Notes under the pieces: model-generated
What the model was told of the DNA's origin: nothing
The model's database searches: none
Seen by the model: the letters and a program-made list of their open reading frames with translations, nothing else
Origin: Myxococcales bacterium
GTDB lineage: Bacteria; Myxococcota; Polyangia; Polyangiales; Polyangiaceae
Direction: 5' to 3'
Length of the DNA stretch: 64,000 nt
NCBI GenBank assembly: GCA_003151595.1
Contig: PLXW01000048.1
Coordinates: 12,851 to 76,850, forward strand
Position numbers and translations under genes: made by a program
Shown: one piece after another, positions 41,140 through 49,449 of the stretch
Numbering within the stretch: position 1 is the first letter of the stretch
How the letters are laid out: every line of letters starts with the position of its first letter

Positions 41140-42783
41140 ATGATGCAGCAAGAACGACACTCGACCCTCGAAGTCTCGCCGCCGAGCGCGCCGCCCGTGA
41201 GCGAGCGTGTCGCGCTTCGCGCGTCTCCGTATCCGGCCGTGCTCGGCAAGGCGCTGCGCGCGGCTGCGCAGGTGCAGGTCGCGCGCTGGGACTGGGCGCT
41301 CGAGCGGCTCGAACGAGAGCAGGAGCGGGCGCTCGCGGCGATCGTCCGTCACGCGGCTCGCACCGAGTTCGGGCGCCGTCACGACTTTCGGAGCGTGCGT
41401 CGCTACGAAGACTTCGCCTCCCGCGTCCCGGTCGGCGACTACGACGCCTTCTCGCCGTTCATCGAGCGCATGCGCCGTGGCGAGCAGAACCTCCTCGTGC
41501 CGGAGCGCGTGAGGTACTTCGGAAATTCTTCGGGGAGCTCCACGCAGGGGAGACCCAAGTTCCTCCCCATCACCGAACGGCAGATCGCTCACCAACGGCG
41601 CTCCGGCGCCGACACGCTCATGCGCTACCTGGCGTGGGCCAAGGACGACGCATTTCTCTCGGGCTTCACCCTCGGTCTGTTCCCGCCAACGACGATGCGC
41701 GAGGAGGGGCCGGTCCTCATCACGTCGAATCCGGCGTTGATGGTCACGCGCATCCCTGCGTTCACGCGCCCCGTGTACCTGCCGCACGAGGACATCAAGC
41801 GAATGACGGACTACGAGCAGAAGCTCGTCGCCATCGCCGAGCGCTACCTCGACTACGACGTGCGCGCGGTCACCGGCACGACATGCTGGTTCACGCTTCT
41901 CTTCGAGCGCGTGCTCGAAGCGGCGGCGCGGCGCGGGCGGCGCGCGCGCGACGTGTCCGACGTCTGGCCGAACCTGAAGCTCCTCATCGGCGGTGGAGTC
42001 TCTGCCGATCCGTATCTCCCGGTGTTGCGCAGGCTCCTCGGTCGCGACGACTTCTCCCTCGTCGACACGTACAACGCGACCGAGGGGGGCATCTACGGCG
42101 CCAGCGATTTCTCGGGCGCGCGTGGAATGCTCATGCTCCCGCATCGCGGGACGTTCTTCGAGTTCGTGCCGCTCGACGAGCGCGATCGCAGCTCGCCGTC
42201 GCGCGTCCCGCTCTGGGGCGTCGAGCGCGATCGCCCCTATTCGATCGTCGTCACCACCGTGTCGGGTCTGTACGCGTACGAGATCGGCGACATCGTTCGT
42301 TTCCCGTCGATCGACCCGCCGCGGATCGAGTTCATGGGGCGGCTCTCGGGCTGTCTGTCGGTGACGCAGGAGCTGACGACGCACGTCGAGATCGAGCGCG
42401 CCGTCGCCCACGCGATCGCGCAAGTTCCTTGTCGCACGCTCGACTTCGGCGCTGCCGCCGACGTGGGGGTCGATGGGACGGCGAAGGTTCGCTACGTGCT
42501 ATTCGCCGAGTTCGACGAGGGCGGAGCGCCCGGATCACTCGCCGCGTTCGCCGCCGCGTTCGACGCCGGCATGTGCGAGCAGAATCGCGTTTACCGCGAG
42601 CACCGCGCCGTCGCGATCCTCCCGGCGCGCGTGGTCCCGCTCGTTCGCGGCGGGGCCAAGCGCTTCCTCGACGAGATCACGAACGGCAACGTCCAAGGCA
42701 AGTTTCCACGAATCCTCGACGACGCGCGCAAGACGAAGCTCCTTTCGTACGCGCACCCTTCGTCGCCGCTGCACCCGAACTGA
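41140..42783 (+). CDS. GH3-family acyl-adenylating amide synthetase-like enzyme
   Basis: 547 residues. Matches the GH3 fold known from plant auxin/jasmonate-amino acid conjugation: ATP-binding motif FGNSSGSSTQGRPKFLP near 129, YNATEGGIYGASD near 311, and YEIGDIVRF near 381, with the C-terminal lid containing IEFMGRLSGCLSV and GGAKRFLDEITNGNVQGKFPRI. GH3 enzymes adenylate a carboxylate and transfer it to an amine, forming an amide. Bacterial GH3 proteins are mostly unstudied. Downstream of the GMC gene by 8 bp (a GTG at 41128 would overlap it). Acid and amine partners unknown. Confidence 0.9.
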   Translation: MMQQERHSTLEVSPPSAPPVSERVALRASPYPAVLGKALRAAAQVQVARWDWALERLEREQERALAAIVRHAARTEFGRRHDFRSVRRYEDFASRVPVGDYDAFSPFIERMRRGEQNLLVPERVRYFGNSSGSSTQGRPKFLPITERQIAHQRRSGADTLMRYLAWAKDDAFLSGFTLGLFPPTTMREEGPVLITSNPALMVTRIPAFTRPVYLPHEDIKRMTDYEQKLVAIAERYLDYDVRAVTGTTCWFTLLFERVLEAAARRGRRARDVSDVWPNLKLLIGGGVSADPYLPVLRRLLGRDDFSLVDTYNATEGGIYGASDFSGARGMLMLPHRGTFFEFVPLDERDRSSPSRVPLWGVERDRPYSIVVTTVSGLYAYEIGDIVRFPSIDPPRIEFMGRLSGCLSVTQELTTHVEIERAVAHAIAQVPCRTLDFGAAADVGVDGTAKVRYVLFAEFDEGGAPGSLAAFAAAFDAGMCEQNRVYREHRAVAILPARVVPLVRGGAKRFLDEITNGNVQGKFPRILDDARKTKLLSYAHPSSPLHPN

Positions 42784-42792
42784 GAACACACC

Positions 42793-44067
42793 ATGAGCAA
42801 ACTCGGAGTCGTCATCGTCGGAGTCAACGGAGCGGTCGCAACGACGCTCATCGCCGGCGTGGAGCTGATGGTTCGCGGGCTCGCGCCGCGCCTCGGCATG
42901 GTCACCGAGCGAACCGACGCGCGCATCGCCGAGCCGCTCACCGAGCTCCTGGAGTTCGCGCCGCTGAAGGACCTGGTGTTCGCCGGCTGGGACGTCCGTT
43001 TCGCGAACGCCTACGAAGGCGCGCTTCACCACAAGGTGCTGCCGCGCGAGCAGCTCGAAGCGGTGAGAGACGCGCTCACGGCGCAGAAGTCGTGGCCCGG
43101 CGTCTTCTCGCGCGCCTACGCGACGAACGTCGTCGGCGAGAACACGGTCGGCGTGAGCGGGTATCGCGAAGAGATCGCGACGCTCGTTCGAAACGTCGAG
43201 GAGTTCAAGCGCGCGCGCGGCCTCGACCGCGTCGTCATGGTGAACCTGGCTTCGACCGAGACCTTCCTCGAGGCCGCGCCCGAGCACGCCACGCTCGCTG
43301 CGTTCGAGGCCGGGCTCGACGCGAGATCGCCGGCGATCTCGCCCGCTATGCGTTACTTCTACGCCGCCACGCGCCTCGGCATCCCGTACTGCAACTTCAC
43401 GCCGAGCCTCACCAACGTTCCGGCGCTCGCCGACCTCGCCGTGCGGAGCGGTACGCCGTTCGCCGGGATGGACGGCAAGACGGGGCAGACGTTGCTCAAG
43501 ACCGCGCTCGCGGCGATGTTCCGCGTTCGCAGGCTTCACATCGAGGGGTGGTATTCGACCAACGTCCTCGGAAACAACGACGGCCTGGTGCTCGACGCGC
43601 CGGGGTCGAACAAGACCAAGGTGCTCTCCAAGGCGTCGGTGCTCGACTCGATCGTCGGCTACCACGTCGAGAACCACCAGGTTCACATCCACTACTACAA
43701 GCCGCGCGGCGACAACAAAGAGGCCTGGGACAACATCGACCTCGTCGGCTTCGCCGGCGTGCCGATGCAGATGAAGGTCAATTTCCTGTGCCAGGACTCG
43801 GCGCTCGCGGCGCCGCTCGTCATCGATCTCGTGCGCCTGCTCGACGTCGCCAAGAGCGCGGGGGAGAGCGGAATCCAGCGCCAGCTCTCTCTCTTCTTCA
43901 AGTCGCCGTACCACGCCGAAGGAGAGACCCCGGTGCACGACTTGTTCAAGCAGGAGCAGCTGCTGCTCAAGTGGGCCCGCGACAGGAACGCGAAGCTGCA
44001 TGCGACGAACGGGCACGCGGTCGCCGCGCTGAACGGTGGACGGGAACACGCCGAGGCGGGTGAATGA
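42793..44067 (+). CDS. ino1: Inositol-3-phosphate synthase
   Basis: 424 residues. NAD-binding GVNGAVATTLI at residue 9, NFTPSLTNVPAL, DGKTGQTLLKTALA near 226 and the hallmark YSTNVLGNNDGLVL near 260 with SNKTKVLSKASVLDSIVG following; all typical of the family that isomerises glucose-6-phosphate to inositol-3-phosphate. Good length match. 9 bp after GH3 and overlapping the aminotransferase by 4 bp. It gives the operon its likely substrate: inositol-phosphate, dephosphorylated by the phosphatase encoded at 46324. Confidence 0.92.
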   Translation: MSKLGVVIVGVNGAVATTLIAGVELMVRGLAPRLGMVTERTDARIAEPLTELLEFAPLKDLVFAGWDVRFANAYEGALHHKVLPREQLEAVRDALTAQKSWPGVFSRAYATNVVGENTVGVSGYREEIATLVRNVEEFKRARGLDRVVMVNLASTETFLEAAPEHATLAAFEAGLDARSPAISPAMRYFYAATRLGIPYCNFTPSLTNVPALADLAVRSGTPFAGMDGKTGQTLLKTALAAMFRVRRLHIEGWYSTNVLGNNDGLVLDAPGSNKTKVLSKASVLDSIVGYHVENHQVHIHYYKPRGDNKEAWDNIDLVGFAGVPMQMKVNFLCQDSALAAPLVIDLVRLLDVAKSAGESGIQRQLSLFFKSPYHAEGETPVHDLFKQEQLLLKWARDRNAKLHATNGHAVAALNGGREHAEAGE

Positions 44068-45404
44068 CGATCGCGGTCTTCGGCGGCGCGCCGTCGATCA
44101 CGCTGGGTGAGCACGGCGCGTGGCCGGTGATAGCCGGGCCCGATCGGGCAGCGATCGCGCGCGTGCTCGACCGAGGCGTGCTCTCGGGCGCCACCGCACC
44201 GGAGTGCGTGGCGTTCGAGCGCGAGATCGCGAGCTTCGTCGGAGCAAAACACGCGCTGCTCACGCACTCGGGGACGAGCGCGCTGCACCTCGCGCTGGCG
44301 GCTGCGGGCGTCGGCGCGGGCGATCACGTCCTCGTCCCGGCCTACAGCTTCGTCGCGACGCCGCTGGCGGTCCTCCACGCCGGCGCGATCCCGATCTTCG
44401 TCGACGTCGACGAAGCGACCGGCCTCATGGATGCGCGATCGGCCGAAGAGGCGCTCACGTCGCGGACGCGCGCGATGATGCCAGTGCACGTGCACGGGTG
44501 CGCGCTGGAGCTGGGGCCGTTGCTCGATCTCGCCGAGCGCCGTCGCGTGATCTTGCTCGAAGACGCGGCGCAGGCGCACGGCGCGACCTGGAACGGTCGC
44601 CCTGTGGGTGCGATCGGACGCGCGGGCGGATTCTCGCTGCAGTCGAGCAAGAACCTGGGCATCGGTGAGGGGGGCGTGCTCGTCACGAACGACGACGCGC
44701 TCGCCGAGGAAGCGAACCGCGTCCGCAACTTCGGCCAAGACGTCGCGCTCTCCGATCGTGACGCGTTCGATCCGGCCCGTCCGCTCGACGCGGGTCGATC
44801 GCTGGACTCGGGGCGACTCGGTTGGATGTACCGCGGCAACGAGCTCGCCGCGGCGCTGGGCCGCGCGGCGCTCGCGTCGCTTTCGATGCGGACCGAGGCC
44901 TGCCGCACGAACGCCGAGTGGTTGACGGAGGCGCTGTCGACCCTCCCCGGGGTGCTGCCGCCGAGCGTGCCGCGCGGGTCGACGTCGGTGCATCACAAGT
45001 TCCGCGTGCGACTCGATCCGCGAGCGGCGGGGGTCGGCCTCTCGCCGCGCGCGCTCCGCGACGCGACGATGCGCGCGCTCCGCGCCGAGGGGCTCGAGGT
45101 CGTCCTGTGGCAGACCACGCCACTCCCCGCGCAGCGCGTGTTTCAGACGCGCGCGGGCTTCGGCGGCGGCTGGCCGTGGAGCGCGGATCGCGAGACGGAC
45201 TTCGCGGCGCTCTATGACCCGGCGCGGTTCGCGCGCACGCAGCGAATGCTCGACGGATCGTTCCTGCTCTTCTCGCAGTCGCACCCGCTCATCGCGCAGA
45301 CACGTGAAGTCGTCGAGCGATACGCGGAGGCGTTCGCGCGCGTCTGGCGTGAGCGCCACGCGATCGCCGCGCAGGCGAACCGCGAGGGCATCGACGGACG
45401 ATGA
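44064..45404 (+). CDS. DegT/DnrJ/EryC1/StrS-family PLP aminotransferase
   Basis: 446 residues. The PLP-binding lysine lies in FSLQSSKNLGIGEGG near 196; EDAAQAHGATW holds the PLP-phosphate/ring Asp, and THSGTSALHLAL near 72 is the phosphate-binding segment. The SSKNL-GEGG form resembles the scyllo-inosose/ketocyclitol and AHBA-type branch (StrS/StsC-like). These enzymes convert a ketone on a sugar or cyclitol into an amine using glutamate or glutamine. Overlaps its neighbours by 4 bp on both sides, the tightest coupling in the window. Confidence 0.92.
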   Translation: MTIAVFGGAPSITLGEHGAWPVIAGPDRAAIARVLDRGVLSGATAPECVAFEREIASFVGAKHALLTHSGTSALHLALAAAGVGAGDHVLVPAYSFVATPLAVLHAGAIPIFVDVDEATGLMDARSAEEALTSRTRAMMPVHVHGCALELGPLLDLAERRRVILLEDAAQAHGATWNGRPVGAIGRAGGFSLQSSKNLGIGEGGVLVTNDDALAEEANRVRNFGQDVALSDRDAFDPARPLDAGRSLDSGRLGWMYRGNELAAALGRAALASLSMRTEACRTNAEWLTEALSTLPGVLPPSVPRGSTSVHHKFRVRLDPRAAGVGLSPRALRDATMRALRAEGLEVVLWQTTPLPAQRVFQTRAGFGGGWPWSADRETDFAALYDPARFARTQRMLDGSFLLFSQSHPLIAQTREVVERYAEAFARVWRERHAIAAQANREGIDGR

Positions 45405-46351
45405 GCTGGCGCGGCCGCCTCCTGCGGCTCGCTGCGTTCGCCGCGGGGGTCGCTCTCGTCGCGTGGTTGGTTCGCGATGCCGGGCCGCGCCGCGTCCTGT
45501 CGGCGATGGATCACGCGCTGGCATGGTTCCCGATCCTCGTGCTCCTCGAGATCGTGATCGTCGCCGCCGACTTCTGGGCGTCACGCGCTCTCGCGGGGAA
45601 GTCGGGCGCGCACGCGAACGCGGCGGTCTGGTTGCGCGCGACGGCGCTGGCCTACGCGTCGTCCATCCTGCTTCCGGCGGGGCGCGCCGCGGGCGAGGCC
45701 ACGCGCGCGGCGCTGCTCTCGCCGGCCGTCGGGCTGGGGCACGCGTCGGGGACGTGCACGCGCTTGCAAGCCGCCGCGCTCTTCGCCAACGCCATCGCGT
45801 CGACGGCGATCGCGCTCACCCTCGCGCTCGTCGCGCCACCGGAGCGCATCCTGGCGTGGGCGCTGGTCGCCAATGCGGTCGCGTGCGCGCTCGGCGGCCT
45901 CGTGCTCGTCTTGCTGCTGCGGAACGCGCGGTTCCAGGCGTGGCTATGGCGTCGGTTCCCGCGCCTCCTTCGCGCGCGCGCCCCCGAGGCGTTCTCGCCG
46001 GAGCGTCCCCCCTTCGGCTTCGCCGTGGTCCTCGCGCTCTTCGCGCAGACCGTGCAGACGGTGCAGTACGGCGTCGTCGCCCGCGCCGTGGGGGGCGCCC
46101 TCGCGCTGCGCGTGGCGATGACCGCGCAAGGCATTCACCTGGTCGGTGCGCTGGTCGGGGACGCCGTCCCCAACCAGATGGGCGCGACCGAAGGCGCGTA
46201 CCGAGTGTTCGCCCACGCGCTCGGGATGGAGGTGCCGCAAGCGTTGTCGATCGCGCTGGTGGCGCGCGCCGCCCAGCTCGTGCTGGCGTGTGCAGGCCTC
46301 GGCGTCGGCTTTCTCGTCGCGCGTCAGCCCCGTGACGCGGTGGCCCGATGA
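45401..46351 (+). CDS. Flippase-like membrane protein (LPG-synthase TM/YbhN family)
   Basis: 316 residues with about eight hydrophobic segments (LAAFAAGVALVAWLVRDAG near 10, WFPILVLLEIVIVAADFWASRAL near 45, ASSILLPAGRAAGE near 88, ...QGIHLVGALVGDAVPNQMGATEGAY near 245, ending in another segment). The GDAVPNQMGATEG motif is diagnostic of the lysylphosphatidylglycerol synthase TM/YbhN family, thought to move lipid-linked products across the membrane. Overlaps the aminotransferase gene by 4 bp. A role in exporting the operon product is inference. Confidence 0.85.
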   Translation: MSWRGRLLRLAAFAAGVALVAWLVRDAGPRRVLSAMDHALAWFPILVLLEIVIVAADFWASRALAGKSGAHANAAVWLRATALAYASSILLPAGRAAGEATRAALLSPAVGLGHASGTCTRLQAAALFANAIASTAIALTLALVAPPERILAWALVANAVACALGGLVLVLLLRNARFQAWLWRRFPRLLRARAPEAFSPERPPFGFAVVLALFAQTVQTVQYGVVARAVGGALALRVAMTAQGIHLVGALVGDAVPNQMGATEGAYRVFAHALGMEVPQALSIALVARAAQLVLACAGLGVGFLVARQPRDAVAR

Positions 46352-47139
46352 AGTGGCGCGAGCCGGCCGACGAGATCGGCGTGCAGCGAGACGGACGCCG
46401 CGGCGAGCACGTCGCCGCTCAAGTGTTCCACGACGCCGTCGGTGCGCGTGACGACGCCGCCCGCTTCGCGCACGAGGAGCGCGCCGGCCGCCACGTCCCA
46501 CGCCGCGAGCCCCGTCTCGAAGAACGCCTCGAAGCGCCCGGCGGCGACGTACGCCAGATCGAGCGCCGCCGCGCCGAGCCGACGGATGCCGGCCACGTCG
46601 CGCATGATCGACGCCAGCGCCTCGAGGTACGCCGGGTGATCGCCGCGCGCGTGGTGGGGGATCCCGGTGCCGATGATGCTGCGGTCGAGCACGCGCTCCG
46701 ACGACACTGCGAGCCTTCGCTCACCGAGCCACGCTCCGCGTTCGCGCTCGGCCCAGAAGACCTCGCCCTTCGCCGCGTCGATCACGACGCCGGCGACGAC
46801 GGCCCCTTCGACCTCCTCGGCGATGGACACCGCGAAGTGAGGAATGCCGTGGAGGAAGTTCGTCGTCCCGTCGAGCGGGTCGACGATGAACCGCGGCGCA
46901 CCGCGCGCCGCCGCGCGGTCGTCCCCCTCTTCGAGCGTCAGTCCGTGATCAGGAAACGCCGCCGAGAGCTCGGCCCGCAGGATCGCCTGCGCGCGCAGAT
47001 CGGCGTTCGAGACGAAGTCGCTGGCGCCCTTCTCGCGCACGTCGAGCGACTCGGGGCGCGCGAAGTCCGCGCGCAGACCCTCGGCGGCCAAGAGCCCAGC
47101 GCGGATCATGGCATCAACCACTGCGGAGCGAGTGCTCAT
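46324..47139 (-). CDS. Inositol monophosphatase-family phosphatase
   Basis: 271 residues from ATG 47139 (47151 possible). Metal-binding motifs: EEGDD near 78, IVDPLDGTTNFLHGIPHF near 94 (motif DPxDGTxN intact) and WDVAAGALLVREAGG near 220. All three metal-ligand sets look complete, so it should hydrolyse inositol phosphate or related phosphates in a Mg2+- and Li+-type reaction. It converges with the flippase gene, sharing 28 bp at their 3' ends, so it is not in the same transcript but is its obvious chemical partner. Confidence 0.9.
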   Translation of the reverse strand: MSTRSAVVDAMIRAGLLAAEGLRADFARPESLDVREKGASDFVSNADLRAQAILRAELSAAFPDHGLTLEEGDDRAAARGAPRFIVDPLDGTTNFLHGIPHFAVSIAEEVEGAVVAGVVIDAAKGEVFWAERERGAWLGERRLAVSSERVLDRSIIGTGIPHHARGDHPAYLEALASIMRDVAGIRRLGAAALDLAYVAAGRFEAFFETGLAAWDVAAGALLVREAGGVVTRTDGVVEHLSGDVLAAASVSLHADLVGRLAPLHRATASRG

Positions 47140-47203
47140 GGCGCGGCTCATAGCACGCAGAGTGATTGAACGACGCGTCGCGCACGCGGCTCCGCCGCGC
47201 GCG

Positions 47204-48484
47204 ATGGCGCGATGGGCGGGCGTGTGCGCGCTCGTCGCGAGCACGGCGAGCCTGAGCGCGGTCGCGCGCGCCGAGCCTCCCATCGCGCCTCTCGACGCGC
47301 CCCCCGAGAAGCTCGAGTCCTCCCGCTACGAGCTCGCCGGCTTTCCCATCGTCGGCGGTAGCAGCGACATCGGCGTTCAGTTCGGCGGCGCGGTGACGTT
47401 CACGCGCTTCCAGGACAAGGTCTTCCCGTATTTCTGGAACATCGATCTGCTCCTGTCGGCGAGCGCCAAGGACGACTCGAACGGCCTGCGCCTCGTTCAA
47501 CAGAGCCACGTGCTCCGCCTCGATGCGCCGGACCTGCTCCACAATCGTCTGCGCCTCGACACGCGCGCCAGCTTTCTCCGCACGATCAACGCCGGCTACT
47601 ACGGAATCGGAGATGCGTCGCAAGCGACTCTCCCCCCCGGGCAAACGACCCTGGGCAGCCGCTTTCAATCCTTGCAACAGGAGGGGCGCGTGCGCGCCAT
47701 CGCGCGCGTCCATACCGGCACCATGGTCGACATCGCCTTCGGTGCGAACCTCCGCTACGAGTCGCCCCAGCTCTACGCCGGCTCGAAGCTCGCGGAGGAC
47801 GCGGCGCTACGCAACGCCGACGGCTCCGCGTCCGTCGTCGGCACCCAGCCCACGGCGCTCGGCGGGCTGGCCGCCGGCTTCATGCTCGACACGCGCGACA
47901 GCGAGTTCGTGACGAGGCAGGGGATCTTCTATCAAGTCGGCGTGGGCGGCACGATCGGGTCGACGCAGTCGATCTCCTATGGCGAGGCGTCAGCGGTGCT
48001 TTCTCACTACGCGCCGATCGGAGGTCCGTTCATCTTCACCTCGCGGGTGGTCGCTTCGTTCCAGTTCGGCCGCGTCCCCTTCTACGACCAACAACAGGCC
48101 GGTGTCTTCGAGCCCTTCTACGTCCTGGGGAGCGAGTGGGGCGTCCGCGGCGTGCCACAAGGGCGTTACGCCGGTCCGATCAAGGTGATCACCAACGTCG
48201 AGATTCGATCGACGCCGTTCCCGCGTTTTCGCTTCCTGGGGCAGCGCCTGCGAGTCGGTACGACGACGTTCGTCGACGCCGGGCGCGCGTGGGGCGGATA
48301 CGGCATCGATCCGGCGCGCGACGGAACGAAGCTCGGTTTGAAGTTCGGCGTCGGAGGCGGCCTGTTCATTCAATGGGGCGAGGCTGCGATCTTCCGCGTC
48401 GAAGCGGCCTACTCGCCGGATGCCGAGTCGGAGAACCCGGGGTTTCCGATCGGGATCTACGTCTCCGACGGGTTGATGTTTTGA
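47204..48484 (+). CDS. BamA/TamA-type outer-membrane barrel (Omp85 C-terminal domain)
   Basis: 426 residues from ATG 47204. The Sec signal MARWAGVCALVASTASLSAVARA precedes a barrel with alternating strands (YELAGFPIVGGSSDIGVQFGGAVTFTRFQ, GGLAAGFMLDTRDSEFVTRQGIFYQVGVGG, VRGVPQGRYAG, RVGTTTFVDAGRAWGGYG). VRGVPQGRY is the VRGF/Y motif of Omp85 lid loops and DTRDS is a family signature. No POTRA domain is present, so it is a short Omp85 or patatin-partner-like barrel. Divergent from the phosphatase with an overlapping start region. Confidence 0.85.
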   Translation: MARWAGVCALVASTASLSAVARAEPPIAPLDAPPEKLESSRYELAGFPIVGGSSDIGVQFGGAVTFTRFQDKVFPYFWNIDLLLSASAKDDSNGLRLVQQSHVLRLDAPDLLHNRLRLDTRASFLRTINAGYYGIGDASQATLPPGQTTLGSRFQSLQQEGRVRAIARVHTGTMVDIAFGANLRYESPQLYAGSKLAEDAALRNADGSASVVGTQPTALGGLAAGFMLDTRDSEFVTRQGIFYQVGVGGTIGSTQSISYGEASAVLSHYAPIGGPFIFTSRVVASFQFGRVPFYDQQQAGVFEPFYVLGSEWGVRGVPQGRYAGPIKVITNVEIRSTPFPRFRFLGQRLRVGTTTFVDAGRAWGGYGIDPARDGTKLGLKFGVGGGLFIQWGEAAIFRVEAAYSPDAESENPGFPIGIYVSDGLMF

Positions 48485-49359
48485 CTCTCCATCACACGAG
48501 CCTGGTGTCCCCGCCGCGCAGCCGGGTGACCGCCGAAGAGCTCTACGAGGAAGTGGGCGAGTACTTCTCGCTCGGCCTGCGCGTCCGGCCCGGCGACACC
48601 ATCCTCGACGTCGGAGCCAACATCGGGGCCTTCGCCGCGCGCGTCGCGGCCATGTGCGACGGCGACCTTCGCATCCTGGCCTTCGAGCCTTCGCCCGAGA
48701 CGTTCGAGGCCCTCACGGTGAACTTCGAGCAGAACGCGCTGCTGCGAAAGACAAGACACCGGCTCTTCCAGCTCGGGCTCTCGTCCACGCACGACGCGGG
48801 CGAGACGCTGCGCTTCTACGACTTCGCCCGGTTCCCGACGAACAGCACGTTCCACCTCGAAGAGAAGCGCCGCGAGTTCGAGATCTTCTTCGAAGATCGC
48901 GGACGGCGCATGGCCTCGAGCATCGAGATGCACCTCGGTCGCGGCGTAGGGCGTGGCCTCGGCGGCGTGGTCGAGCGCGTCGTGGCGTCGTTGCCGAAGG
49001 GGCCGCTGGGGTGGTGGGTTGCGCGACGGATCATGGGACTGCGCGAGCACGCGGTGCCGGTCGACACGCTGGCGCACGTGCTCGTCGAGGAGCGAGTCGA
49101 TCGGATCGACGTGCTCAAGATCGACGTCGAGGGGCCCGAGCTCGAGATCCTCCGTGGTCTCGACGAAGTCAGCTGGAAGAAAGTCCGGCAAGTGGTGATG
49201 GAGACCCACGACCGCGACGGCCGGCTGGCGGAGATCGTCGCTCTCTTCCGTGCACACGAGCTCGACGAGATTCAGGTGGTCGCTCAGAAGACCACCGACA
49301 ACGGGCTGGAGAGCGTGCTCGTTTACGCGCGTCGAAGCGCGCGGCACGACGAAGCGTGA
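48481..49359 (+). CDS. FkbM-family methyltransferase
   Basis: About 292 residues from a TTG at 48481 overlapping the BamA-like stop (TTGA); GTGs at 48505 and 48526 are alternatives. SAM motif ILDVGANIGAFAARVA near residue 40, FEPSPETFEAL near 75, and the family signature RIDVLKIDVEGPELEILRGL near 210. FkbM enzymes methylate hydroxyls on sugars or natural products. A basic middle segment (about 135-190) is longer than in FkbM itself. Shares no close neighbour in function. Confidence 0.85.
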   Translation: MTLHHTSLVSPPRSRVTAEELYEEVGEYFSLGLRVRPGDTILDVGANIGAFAARVAAMCDGDLRILAFEPSPETFEALTVNFEQNALLRKTRHRLFQLGLSSTHDAGETLRFYDFARFPTNSTFHLEEKRREFEIFFEDRGRRMASSIEMHLGRGVGRGLGGVVERVVASLPKGPLGWWVARRIMGLREHAVPVDTLAHVLVEERVDRIDVLKIDVEGPELEILRGLDEVSWKKVRQVVMETHDRDGRLAEIVALFRAHELDEIQVVAQKTTDNGLESVLVYARRSARHDEA

Positions 49360-49449
49360 GTGGGAGTTGACCACCCGAAGTAACCGCGACGCGCACCTCG
49401 ATCGCGTGACGCGCTCGCGTGGCTGTCGAGGGATGCGATACTCGGGGAA

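Noticed and set aside
41634..44063. Plus-strand frame of 809 codons spanning GH3 and inositol-phosphate synthase
   Set aside because: Shadow in a different frame from both well-supported genes; Arg-rich with no motifs.
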